Assembly (NCBI GenBank): GCA_015039465.1
Contig: MU130379.1
Span: 1,072,423-1,136,422 of the forward strand
Length of the DNA: 64,000 bases
Direction of reading: 5' to 3'
DNA from: Phlegmacium glaucopus
Taxonomy: Eukaryota; Basidiomycota; Agaricomycetes; Agaricales; Cortinariaceae
The notes below the pieces were generated by a model, which saw only the letters and a list, made by a program, of their open reading frames with translations, did no database searches and was not told where the DNA came from. The translations under genes were made by a program, and so were the position numbers. Shown here one piece after another: positions 1 to 11,361 of this stretch. Each line of letters opens with the position of its first letter. Positions within the stretch are counted from its first letter, which is position 1.

Positions 1-722
1 GTGAAATATTGGAAGGTCGTTGTCCTTTGCATCCTTAATGAAGCATATTTTCAGAAATCCCCTTCGCTGTCCCGCGGTCTTCCAGAAGACGTTTTTTTCC
101 AGGGATATCGAGCTATAACTGTCAAGTCAGAATCTGACACATGTACCCCCCCGTCCTAGATGTGCGCTTAATGGATCCCAGTTAACTTTATGAAAGGATT
201 GCAGATCGACGCACAGTGGCACAATAAAAACCACATTCCCCTGAATCAATTGACGTACGATTGATTCTTCTGACTGAAATTTGTAAGTCCAACTTGAAGT
301 TTTTGTTCAAAGTTAACGTTAGTCGGTGAAATCGTAGCCTCATTATGTAAGCTGATTTCCCATTATTTTCCACTCTGGAGGGAAACAAGCAAAGGGCACC
401 GAAGTGTATTGGGCGGAGCAGCTTAAATTTCCAGACCAAGAAGTTGTTGATTATATGTATTTTCTGTATGGTAGTGGCATATTAGTTTACATACTGGAAG
501 CGATGCTCGTAATCGTTGTCGAGAGTCATGCTCTTCAAGTTTGAGATCATTATTGACACAGAGCTCAAACGCCCCAAGACTCAAGACTCTGGAGTAAGAA
601 GAAAAGTACAAGGTCCACAATGCACATGTATTAATTGGATTTAAATTTCAGGATAATTATAAATCGCCAAACCTAATCAATTTCCAAATTTCAGCAGACA
701 AGACGAACAAAAGGTAGTTAAC
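1..722. other. Window edge, no recognised gene
   Basis: No family is recognisable here. On the plus strand frame 1 is open from the first base to a TAG at about 160 (53 codons), so this could be the 3' end of a gene that begins outside the window, but the residues match nothing I know. The remainder up to the SERINC stop codon is AT-rich with only short scattered frames and probably holds the 3' UTR of the minus-strand SERINC gene. Confidence 0.3.
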
Positions 723-2578
723 TCACCTGTCAGGCATGAAAACGGGTGCAAGTAAACTCCACATATATAAGGCCATGCAAACCCAACCAGAAACAACCCT
801 CATCCACATGGCGACTTCTGAACGGCCGATATACACATCATTATTTGGATTGACCTGGCCCGAGATGGGGTGATGGGAGACGACGTTCCTGAACCAGGAA
901 TGTAGGTCAGGTGGATGAAGCCAATGCCAGGAGGAACACATACCAATCAGTCAGCAGCATTGTTACATACATCGCTGCAATGGCGAAGATGAAGTGGAAC
1001 CATGAATACTGCGGCAGGTATTTGTAAATCAAGATCTGGCGTTAATAATCAAGAAACTAACATTATATCGCGTCCCTGTCAGTTCGTCGTCTCGAGTTTC
1101 TCTATCGAACTCGTCGTCATCGTCATCGTCATCTTCGTTAAGCGCAGATGCAGGAATGGCGCTATGGGGCAGTGATTTAGTGTGTGTCTGTCCAAGAGAA
1201 AGCACTATAATGACCCAGCTTCAACAGCAGCCAACAAAGCCTGGTAGCGAGGTGATGGAATCTTTCCAGGTTGAGAATTGACGATGGCAAGTTCGGAATT
1301 ATGACCTTCCTCGTCGGCTGGGAGCTGAATCCGCGATTTTTTCCCTTTCCCAACCAATGCACGGCTTTGAGTAGCTGCACGTGTCGTGGAATAGGCGATT
1401 GCCATGAATGTGAAAACACCACCAAGTATAATGACTGAATTTCGACTTGTCTTCCCGTCTCTTAGAGGATTGCATTGCTTTGTCTCGTGAACATGATTGC
1501 TGAGTGCGGAAACGATTAGGTAGGTACAGTAACCAGCAACCATGGAGGACTGCGCAAGACCGGAGCGAGGATTAGCTTCTTGAACGATGGGGTGAACACT
1601 CATAATTGTGATAATGATGCACAAAGCAAGGTTGAAGGATATGAAGAATTGATTAAGTGTGCATCCTGACCCTGAGAAATAGGCATATAGGAGGCCAGTG
1701 AGGGTGATCGTGAAGGCGTACATGACGCCAGTAGATCCAATAAGAACCCATTGCCAGAAATTGGACGAGGAGTTTTCCCAGTTCTCAAGGCAAGTTTCCG
1801 ACCATGAGTGAGCAAAGTCAACCAATAGAACGAGGCCGAGGAGGATGAATATCGTTGCGCCAACGAGAGACACGTAGTTACCCCAAAACATAAAGAATTC
1901 ATTTGGAATGGTGAAAGAGACGGCGATGAGGACAAACCAAAGGAGAACCTTAGGCCCCCACCACCTGAGATATATTAACAAAAATGCGATGAATTGGAGG
2001 AAACAAATATTCCTCACCCATTCTGGATAGCAGCTCGTTTATCTCGAGTATCTTGAATACCGATCAGAGAGGCGCTAAGAATGAGGTGGAATAAGGAAAG
2101 TGCAAAGCAGATTCGATGAACCTGGCAATGTTATTGTCAATCCTAACAATCAAGAATGATCATAAAACGATAATACATACCGCTAGCACGCCATAACACT
2201 TTTCTCCCGAACATTCCATCTTGATATAATCAAAACTCCATTTCTGTATGAGCTTTATGGCGGCATCCGTTTTCATAACCCATGCAAGAATAGAATTGAA
2301 TGAGAATATAATCTGAAAGGGGTTTAGTTTCAAGTTGAATTATACCACAAGAGATACCATACAGCAAATCCAACACGAGTCGCAATGGAGGAATTGCAGT
2401 TACATGATTTGAAAAACATAGAAGCTGCGGTCGTTCGTGAGCCAACTTTACGACTAAGTATAAGAATAGTCCGAGACTGACCTGCCGTTGAAGTAAAGCA
2501 AAAGGCTAGTCCAGCGAGGCATGATGTTGCAATTGTGCTGAGTCCTCCAGCAAGAGGCAAGGACAATAGTAGACCCAT
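723..2578 (-). CDS. TMS1: SERINC/TMS1 family multi-pass membrane protein
   Basis: Homologue of the serine incorporator (SERINC/TDE1, yeast Tms1) family, membrane proteins with about ten helices that have been linked to lipid scrambling and serine-lipid metabolism; the exact role in fungi is unsettled. The protein begins MGLLLSLPLAGGLSTIATSC, continues with the Cys-rich FFKSCNCNSS segment, and the main exon (about 1210-1995) carries WGPKVLLWFVLIAVSFTIP, the SGSGCTLNQFFISFN loop and VHPIVQEANPRSGLAQSS, all typical of the family. An acidic run of Asp precedes the last helices, and the last exon ends in EVAMWMRV...CMALYMWSLLAPV, the usual C-terminus. I count at least six introns, including one of about 50 nt joining VEAG to AIPASALNED and one joining TGTRYN to YSWFHFIF. 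The start faces the next gene 75 bp away. Family call is secure; exact inner exon ends are less so. Confidence 0.93.
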
Positions 2579-2652
2579 TGTGGTGTTGTTATAAAGCTGA
2601 GGAGGATTCTGCGACCACTGTCGGACCAGTGCTCATTTACCCATCACGTGAT

Positions 2653-4484
2653 ATGTTCTTAATGAACGCGTCTGGAGAGTTCAACCGAACACTCACTCCT
2701 TGTCAAAAGATGCCATGTAAGCTCTACAGACTCATTTTTGAAACCAAACTTATATGATATTGTAGGCAAATATATAGTTTCCAAACTCCGAGATCGTCTT
2801 AAGCTTTGGAACAACACTGCATCCCTCAACGTTCTTGTAGTCAGTACACACTGCGTTGATTGCTGGTCCATTTGACACTTTGATTAGGACAACATTATAG
2901 AAGTTGGGAGTAAGCGTTTGGACCTCGCCATTCCCGCATCGCATCAGAAGGATGCTCTAGTAGCAATTGGGGAAGAAGCAAGTTTGCATCTCATTTTCTC
3001 ACACTTCATATGCTCATTGCTAGTAAAGCTCAAGGAATTATATCCAGACATATTTTCAGGTGGAGACACTGAAAATGTAGTCCATATTGCAGTACAAATT
3101 ATCATGCGTCAACACAACTCGAAGAGACAGAATCTCAAATGGAAAGAGAACAAAGCAGGACAATTGCCGCATCAAAAGAAAGCGGGAAATCCTGCCTCTA
3201 ATTTGGTTCGAGGATGAGGAGATTGTTTATGCGCGGAGCCCGCTGATATTCCGTTTCTAACAGGCCTCAAAGAAACTCCACATCAGACACTCGCTTTCCG
3301 GCCCAAAGCAGGGCTCCGACGGACGAAAAATGAACCAACTCTCAGTAGATGCTACGAAGCATACCACAGATAAACCTTCTGGCAAGAGGAAAAAGACCCC
3401 CGACGTCCGAAGTTCGCCCCCGGCCTCAACGCCGGGCTGTTACCGGCAAGATAAAAATCAATCTCCAACGGATGTTACAATGCATGTGACGGACAGAGTT
3501 TCGGACACGAGGAATGCCAATATGATTCCTCACACCGAACATTCGCCTTCGGCCCTGACGCGGATCTCTGACAAGCGAGATCAAGCTCAAGGCCCAATGC
3601 ACACGACGGACAAAGTTTCCGACCAGAGGAAAATCACAAATACCCCTAACATCCGACCTTCGTCTTCGGCCTTGATGCAAGATTTTGACGGGCAAGATGA
3701 AGATCACGTCCCAATGGATGTTACAATGCAATCGACAGAGATAGTTTCCGACAAGGCCAAAAAAAAAACCGACAATCGGCGCTCTCTTTCAATCCCACCG
3801 CAGTACTTCGACGAACAAGATAAAAATCAAGTTCCTACAACGCATGCGACGGATAAAGCTTCCGGAAAGATGAAAGCCAAAATGCCTCTTTCACAACGGA
3901 TGGCATTAAATCTAGCCTCAATTGCAAGTGCACCATCCGCTCCCAGCATGTTTGCATCTCCTAGCCTTAGGGCCCATGCTTTTCAACCCTCAGGCAGTAT
4001 AATATCACCCTTCTCTCAGCCTAGAAAAAGTGTGTTGTTTGTCCCGCACGTCTCTAAACCTCAACCTCGACTCAATAACACCCCTTCCCGACCTTTGAGT
4101 ACTATTGATGATCCATGCTCTGAGTATTCTTCAGCGTCTGCGCCTCGTCCCGTCACCTATTCCACCTCTGCCGATACTTCTAGCAACCTCTCGACTTCTA
4201 AAGATTGCCCAATGCATAGTGGTTCCGTGGTATCGCAAAGCGACAAGAGTACATCCGTGCACCGCTTCCTCGAGGCGTGTGTACCGTCGATGGGTTACCT
4301 CTTGCCACACTTCGTTGACTATGGATGCACCCATGAAGGGTTTTTGTTAGCGGTGTCGACGTGGCCCCCTGAAAGGATCAGGAAATTCCTGGGGGATGTG
4401 GTAGCTGGTCCTGATGGGCAATTCATTTCGCCCATGGAGCAAATGGTTCTAGAGAACCATCTTACGCAATATTTCAAGGCTTGA
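2653..4484 (+). CDS. Hypothetical basidiomycete protein with conserved C-terminal domain
   Basis: No known function. My model starts at ATG 2653 (MFLMNASGEF), removes introns of about 49 nt near 2716-2764, about 51 nt near 2830-2880 and about 60 nt at 3204-3263, and ends at 4484. The joined protein would have a short helical N-terminus, then a long low-complexity Ser/Thr/Pro/Lys-rich middle with loosely repeated blocks reading roughly VTMHVTD-VSD-R-N, and a compact C-terminal segment of about 75 residues (VHRFLEACVPSMGYLLPHF, then STWPPERIRKFLGDVV) of a type I associate with uncharacterised Agaricomycete proteins that have disordered N-termini. The middle may come from expansion of a ~120-nt unit. 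It could be two genes (2653-3215 and 3330-4484); the in-phase intron with a TTCTAAC branch motif between them favours one. Confidence 0.6.
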
Positions 4485-4658
4485 ATATACTGGTGGAAAG
4501 CAGCAGATTTATTCGAGTAACTTTATTATGAACAACAATGGATAGGCTGTACATACTAACCAAATGGGGACCTACTACAGTAAGAAAGAGCAAAACCTGA
4601 GAATTTAATCTATTACTGAGACCCATTGAGGGTGTGAAGACGGGCACATACTTACGTG

Positions 4659-5879
4659 ATGGCAGCCATCCCAATTACCGTCTTCACTGGCTTCCTCGGC
4701 GCTGGCAAGACCTCAATAATCCTCTCAATTCTCCCCCGCCTCCCTCAAAATTACAATGTTGTTCTTCTCAAGAATGAATTTGGCGATGTACAAGTCGATA
4801 GTAAACTCGCTCAGCAGTCATCTCTCACTGCCGTCTCCGAAATCTTGAACGGTTGCATGTAAGTCTCTTGTCAATAATTTCTATCTCTTCCATGGTTCAA
4901 GCTCCTTATTTAGGTGTTGCGTACTCGTGGGCCAAATGCAGACAGCCCTTTTGGAGATTCGTGGTATGTATACCAATTGATATCAACCAACGTACCTCGT
5001 AACCATAAAAATCCAACTAGATAAATTTCGTCCAGATCGCATTATCATCGAGTGCTCGCAAGTATCTCTTCCACATTGATCAAGTCTAATCGTTCATAAC
5101 GATCTACGTCAGAGGTTCAGCATTTCCTGCCACATTAGCCTTTCAAATCCGGCAGCTTGAGCGTGACACTGGCGACTTTAACCTTGATGCCATCGTCACC
5201 GTCGTCGACGCTGAAAACTTTGTCGGTTACGAAGACACGTCTCCAACCGCAAAGATGCAAGCCAGCTACTCTGATATCATCCTCATTGTAGGTTTTTTTT
5301 GCTTGCCATTTTTACCCAAAAATTGCTTGACCATCCATCTCTTAGAACAAATGGGAACACGTTTCTGAGCGTGCTTTGGACATTGTCATGGACCACCTGT
5401 ACACCCTCAACGATGTGACTCCCAAAATAAAATGTCAGGGTAGGAATGGTGTCGATCCCAATCTCATCTTTGGTCTGCAATCCAAGCTCTTCTTATTATC
5501 CGACTCGGAAAAGAAAGAATCGGAAGTTGAACATGATGAAGTTGAGACTGTGACAGTAATTCGAGGAGGCAGCCACGACAATGATAAGGGAATAGAAAAA
5601 GAGATGTTAATAGAAGCCCTGCAAACGTTGTTGCGAGAGTGCGTTTGGCGCGCGAAAGGATTCGTCAAGTTAAAGGATGGGAGATGGTTGATTGTGAACT
5701 GGGCATTTGGTCGATATGAATTGAAGGACTTTTCTGGTGTAGATATGACTGGCGTAGTGCGAATGACGGTAATGGGCAGTCGAGGAGAGGTGCGAGGACC
5801 CGCAGGCAAGTTTGCCAATATTTTAGGTGGTGTGCTTAGTCATCACTCTATGGATATTCACATGGAGGAATGCGATTAA
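4659..5879 (+). CDS. CobW/ZNG1-type G3E GTPase, putative metal chaperone
   Basis: Member of the COG0523 (CobW/ZNG1) G3E GTPases, which deliver metal ions such as zinc to client enzymes using GTP. Near the N-terminus is the Walker A loop TGFLGAGKTS, followed by NEFGDVQVD (switch region) and the metal-binding CxCC motif, which is assembled across the first splice junction (LNGCM then CC). DRIIIECS then GSAFPA corresponds to the G3 region, and an NKWE motif after the fourth intron is the NKxD-like base-recognition element. The C-terminal CobW_C domain has WRAKGFVKLKDGRWLIVNWA. Four or more short introns are present (first at 4859-4913). ATG 4659 is chosen because it starts MAAIPITVFTGFLG directly before the P-loop strand. 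The J-domain gene begins 24 bp after the stop. Confidence 0.9.
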
Positions 5880-5903
5880 TGATTCAACGCCCATGTCAGG
5901 ATC

Positions 5904-7070
5904 ATGTTCTCTTACGCTTTCTCAACAGGTATTCATATTTCATTCATCGCTTATGTCGCTCATTTTACAACAGCTAGCACTTACTTTCATCTTCCTGTCG
6001 ACGAAGAAGAAGACCAAGACATCCAAAATTATCAACGAAAATATCTCACATGGGTTGCAGAGCCTTCCACCCGAACGCCCCCATCGCCACCACCCAGTAA
6101 AATTAACGGGAGAGACAACTCGGTCGTAAAAACAGTTTTATCTAACGACGACCTCTACCAGATTCTAGGTGTCTCCAGGCAGCCAACTCTAGATAAAATG
6201 TCTCTCAGGCGCGCTTATCTTTCGCGGAGCAAAGCATGCCATCCAGAGTAAGTTCCCTATTGTATATGATAATCTCTTCCCCCAATGTTTTCGTCTATAA
6301 AGTAAATTTCCGGGTAACCCCGACGCCACCCACGCCTTTCAAAAAGTCGCCGTAGCCTATGATGTCCTCAGTCAACCCACACTAAGGAGGTTGTATGATA
6401 ACCGTTCTCCGTCGTCCAATTTTGATGTATTTGCGACGAGACCTATGGGTCACGCGGAGGAAACTTTCAGAGGCGTCATCCTAGGTGTTTTCAATGATTT
6501 TCTTGACGGTGATTTAGAGGTCATCAGAACCCTCTTGAGTCAGTGTCCGACAATTGCCTTAAGCTTGGTGATGCTGATTCCCCGCTCTTTAGCTGCCGTA
6601 AATGACATCAATCCCTCTATCAAACTTGGTGAAGAGGGTATTAATTCTGTACTTGGGACGCTGCAAGCCATTCGCGAACGCGCTTTAAGTGATTACGCCC
6701 GCCTTCTTTCTACTTTTTGCCACTAATTTTTTATCAATCAGCTTGTCGTACATGTATCTACGCTCTCCACGCTGAACTCACCCGATTACTAGAGTTGCAG
6801 CATGCCTTTCGGGACCTATCTTACTTTGATATCGTGGGTCGCTCCCGGCTGACCATTCAGCTCACGAGAATCACACTCAGCCTTCCAATTGCAATGGAAA
6901 AGGCCCTACAGGAACAGCAAGCGTACTACTTTGGAGCGATGTATTCTGGAGACCGACAGGACAGTAGAAGAGAGAAAGCGAAGGAACGGCTATTCGTCCC
7001 GCGGCATGTTACATTGCTGATACGGGGTGTGGATATTGCGCTAGAGAGGATGGAGAGAATACTCAAGTGA
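5904..7070 (+). CDS. J-domain (DnaJ-like) protein
   Basis: Small Hsp70 co-chaperone-type protein. The J domain runs from DDLYQILGVSRQPTLDKMSL through KFPGNPDATHAFQKVAVAYD; the diagnostic HPD tripeptide is split by an intron (6248-6302), with HP plus the first two bases of the Asp codon in the upstream exon. No G/F region or zinc finger follows; the C-terminal part is helical and unlike type I/II DnaJs, ending DIALERMERILK. Another intron lies at about 6689-6739 (GC..GTGATT to CAATCAG). A 45-nt segment at about 5929-5973 has GT..AG ends and is in frame whether retained or removed, so two N-termini are possible. A resemblance to DNAJC-type single-J proteins is clear, the specific orthologue is not. 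The very short gap from the upstream CobW-type gene suggests overlapping transcripts. Confidence 0.8.
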
Positions 7071-8017
7071 ATCGACGGGTCCTTTTTTCCCCCTCCTGCT
7101 TGACTCGTCTCTGGCCAAGTATCTCTCCACTTAATTGGCCGCCACATTTTACCCCTGCAATGCTTCATCCAACTCTATGCACTATATATCCTATTGCACA
7201 TAACCAAAAATCTATATCTGCCCATCCTCGGTTTTGTTCTTTCCACCCGCAACAATCACTGCTACCGCCGCAACTCAAGCATTACAACAATCCCTGTCCC
7301 CTCCTCTGCTTTCGACCTTCCTCATCATCGACTACACTAGACCTTTTGTCTTCCTCTTTTTGCCTTCCTGCTCATATATCATAGACAATGCATGTATGTA
7401 CCACTGCTTCCATCTCGCTTCTACGGTATCCATCGTAGACCAAATTTTGTAGGAATTAATCTTATTACAGTTCAAGACTGTTGTACTTGTATGTATAATT
7501 GATGGATCTCGTGTTGGATACTTACTGAGCCAAGCGTGACCTTCAAGTCCTCTGGGAAGAACATTCAACCTAGAGACCCGAGTCGAGATGAAGAAATGAT
7601 GAGGCCTCAGTATCAATATTAACATGGCCGCAGAGATGGCCCAGTACATCGATAATCAATCTATTTACCTCTCTGTCAATGCGTCCTACTTGAACCTGAG
7701 GAGGGTATGATCATGCTGATATATGAATGGTTTGAACTACCATGGAATTGAGCAAGTTCAGCGGCTACAAATACATATCAGATAAAGAAATAAGGTTTGG
7801 GCGAACTCGACCATGGATGGACCATGATAGAGTAGGAGGGAAGGACGAATGACAAAGAATGTATTAAAAAGAAATGACAATACGAAAAAGAAATGACAAT
7901 ACGAAAAAGAAAAGACAAGCCGAAAGCTTACTATGAGGACACAGTGATTACATGGGAGAAAGGTAGGAGTTGGAATGAAATTAGAGACCATAGATAGACC
8001 CTAGAACATAGATTTGA
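7071..8017. other. Intergenic gap between J-domain and Zn-cluster genes
   Basis: No gene can be called with confidence. The first 300 bp are pyrimidine-rich and look like transcript leader sequence, ending at ATG CAT followed at once by a consensus splice donor GTATGT at 7394; see the findings for a possible tiny spliced gene. A three-unit tandem repeat lies at 7866-7917. The right-hand part is probably 3' UTR of the minus-strand transcription factor. Confidence 0.4.
7866..7917. repeat. Short tandem repeat, 19-bp unit
   Basis: Two exact 19-bp units reading AAAAAGAAATGACAATACG are followed by a third partial and mutated unit (AAAAAGAAAAGACAAGC). It lies in non-coding DNA downstream of the minus-strand transcription factor gene. 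Confidence 0.85.
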
Positions 8018-11000
8018 TCAGGGCTGCGATGGGACGGAGTAACCTGGGATATTCCGCGAAGCAGGCTAATCAGGCAGATAAGAGATGATTAGAAAGCCAC
8101 CTTAAAAGAAAAAAATTACTGGACATACCACATTGACCCAAACCACGTCCTGCGCTGGAGCATTATGCGAAACATCTCTTTCTTCCGACATATACGATTC
8201 ATGAGATGGTCGCCCACCAAAGTTTTCCTGCGCTGCCGCTGCCACTCTCAAGAGTTGGCTGTAGTCCTGTGATTGCCCACTGCTCGAGGCGGTAGTTCCG
8301 TTTGTGTTGGAACCTGCGACTGGAGCTTTAGTAATTGCGCTCACTTGTGCTTCTGGGAAGAAGGGGTAGAAGAGAGTTGTGGGTACATCGGCCAAGTGTT
8401 TACCGGGAGGGGTAGATCCGCTGCTGTTAGATCTGTTTACAGCACCACTGGCGCCATTGAGTGATCTTTGGTGGGGGCTGTAGACAGGCCCGGTAGATGT
8501 CGTTGGAGTGTAGGTTAATGATGTCGAAGGCATGACGGGAGTGTTGTGTTGAGACTTCAGTACAGGCGACATCTGTTCGCCCCATTCTGGTTCACTGAGC
8601 AGGATTGGGATGGCCGCTGGAGTGATGGTATGTAAATTGACGCCCATAATGTGTTCCACGAGTTTGGCAATAAGTGGATGACCGCCATTGGCATCTTTAC
8701 GCTCCCAGCGCCAGCGGAAGCGGGGAAGCATGTCCAGAGCAAGCCAAACATCTTCCAATGCGATGTGGGCCGGAAGACACTCAACTCCGGAGATATGTCC
8801 ATACAGGATTACCATCGCAGAGATATGAAGAGGAATTGGAGACGTGAAGAAAGCGATATCGGGGAAACGAATAAGCTGGCTGTGTACGATGATAACGTTG
8901 TGAGACGCTATGATAGCTGAGAAACGAAAAAAAAAATCATGATTTTCTGCAAGAGATAGATAGCAGTTTATCCGTACCATCAACAAGAGCTTTATGTTTT
9001 TGTGGATACGAAAGTTCTTTAGAGCTGAATAAAGCTCTTAACATCAGGATACGGGCGATGCCAATCTTCAAAAGTGTAAGGCCTTCGTCTTCTGAGAGAT
9101 CTTGCACCAACTTGGTCCTCTTCTCTACAGGCCAATCATCCGTACCGTCGAAGTAGTACTTGTACCTGTCTGGCAGCCTACGTCTGAATTCCACCATGCT
9201 CTTGATTATCCTTGTTGCATTACGCATGATAGTATCTCCAGCCTGCCTGGTCGGAGCATATAGAGAATTTACGATGTCAGCCTGGAAGTCAGCAACAGGC
9301 ATTGAGAGTTCAAAATGCTCCGAAAATTCTGCAAAGCGGACATTCTTTGGACGAGAAGGATGTGGGGTGTTTGAATCAGAAGGAGAAATGGCTAGAGGTC
9401 GTCCGAGGAGGATGGCTGTCCCACGATCGTGAATTAAGATTATAGCCCACAGCCGGATCCGGAGCTGACTTTCTTCTTCGGTAAAAATGGGTTGATTGGT
9501 CACCGGAGAGAACTGAGTGGTTGGGTCATGATGGAAGCCAAGTTCGATGGCTAAGCGAACTTGGCTTCCTACAAGGCGCCAAAGGGTTCGGCCTTGACGC
9601 TATAGATAACATATTAAGTGACGAATGTGGAGTGAGACTAGTTTATCGCTGACCTCGATATAAAGATACCAGTGTAATAAGATGAGTGCTTGCAAGCTTG
9701 AGATAGAAACGCGGAGATCAGGCTTAACAGACAAAGCTCGCTCGAAGAATTCATCGTGTGCAGGCCAATCAGAAGGCATCAACTTCTTGGCAGCCTCCGC
9801 CCCAAGATGTTGTATGGTTTCGCTTTTGTTGCTGTCCAAGTCGGCCTTGACCGCCCGATGATTGAGTTCGCTGAGAGTACCAAGGGCAAATACCATGTAG
9901 ATGCTAAGGACGTTGCCGGGATCATGGAATTTTGTGATTCCTTCATAGAGATCATTCAAGACTTTTTCGAAATCCTTTCGGGAGAAAACAGGGCGATGGA
10001 TATTCAGTCGCGTGAAATATATTTCCAGTATGAGTTGCGCCATCTTGCGATTCTTGGGTAACCACACATCAACGGTTGGAGATCTTGATACGGGGCCATA
10101 AAGTGAAAGTGTATTTGATGCGCCACCTGAAGGTGCATTACGACGAACGGATATCGTGATCCATTGCGATGCATCGCGAGCAGTAAGCGCCTCGAGCTTA
10201 GGTAGAGCACCAGGAGCGACTGTAACGTCTTCAGTTGTAGCATCCAACTTGAGTCCAGAAGTGATGGCAGGCGAAACACCGAAATTCTGGGCAAGAGCTC
10301 GGGCACTTGACATATCGTGGCCATTGGGATCAGTGCCTTTAGTGACAGGGACCGTGCGCATGATGGGTGGAGATATTGGAGTCGGAGGCTGAGAAACAGG
10401 TGGGCCTTGCTCGGGTGGTGGTGGATGATGCATCATTGAGGGAGGATACGATGTTACGCCTGGTGGAAATGGTGGGGGAATGTGGGACTGGTAAGGACCA
10501 GGGGGTGGCTGCATGGGCACATATGGGGAAGGGCCGTACATCATACCGTGAGGTGGGAAAGGTGAAGGCATCATGTGGGGGCCTGGAGGATACATGGGCG
10601 GATATCCTTTGGGTTGGGATGGACCTACATCGTTCCTAAAAGGTCTCATACCCTCCATCTGGAAGGCGGGACTCGGATCGCCTGGCATAATGGTGGCCGC
10701 ATCAATACCTTCCTGACGGAGGAAGTCGGGAAGACTCTCCAGAGTAAAGCCTGGAATTCGTTTCTTAATGAGAACTTCACATTGTGCAAGTTGATTTTCA
10801 AGGTGCTCGGTGTGACCTCTTGGAGTAAGTGTCTGACGATGTCTGTCCTCTTGGTGACAGGCGGTGCCAGCCGTTGTACAAGCTGTGCATTTGGGATGTT
10901 TGGAATCGCACTAATGGGACAGACAGTGAGCATTGATGGAAGTTGCCGTCGGTGTCGCCCGACGGGACTTGCCTTTATTTTCTTGCTCCTGCATCTCGCA

Positions 11001-11239
11001 CACGCCTCGTGCGAGCGTCGAAGTCTGCGCGGCTCAGAGGGTGATGGGGCATCATCACCATTTCCGTCCCCTTTTCGTCTTCTTTTTCCAGAATTTTGAG
11101 TGGGTAAGACGGGTTGTTGCTGTTGCTGATCCTGTTGCTGTTGAAGTTGAGCGTGCTGATTGGGATCCATCTGTAAAGCGGACTGAAGAGAGGATGGTGG
11201 AGGGATATTGTTTTGTGGTGTGAATTGTGTTGGCAGCAT
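8018..11239 (-). CDS. Zn2Cys6 fungal-specific transcription factor
   Basis: Nuclear DNA-binding regulator of the Gal4 class. The N-terminus (MLPTQFTPQN) leads to a Gln-rich stretch, a basic KRRRKGDG patch and the binuclear zinc cluster: CARCRSKKIK in one exon, then after a short intron CDSKHPKCTACTTAGTAC, giving all six cysteines. A His/Pro/Met-rich linker (about 10,330-10,690) precedes the fungal_trans domain, with LQALILLHWYLYIE joined across an intron to RQGRTLWRLVGSQVRLAIEL. The 8140-8910 portion is a Ser/Thr-rich tail. ATG 11239 is taken because the frame upstream has no ATG. The C-terminus is uncertain: frame continues to a stop at 8102, but a donor just after WVNV and an acceptor near 8070 would give a stop at 8018. 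Target genes are unknown. Confidence 0.88.
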
Positions 11240-11361
11240 CCTGCGCCTAATCGATGCTTCAGCACAGCCAGAGACGGTGAGCAAGTTGTTTGGTTCTGCT
11301 TGGCATTTCGTTTCTAGATATGAATTACATAATATTCCTTCCTTCTTTGTCCACTACGACG

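Noticed and set aside
2659..2944. Minus-strand frames opposite the unknown gene
   Set aside because: No family features; the plus strand splices into a longer protein in the same place.
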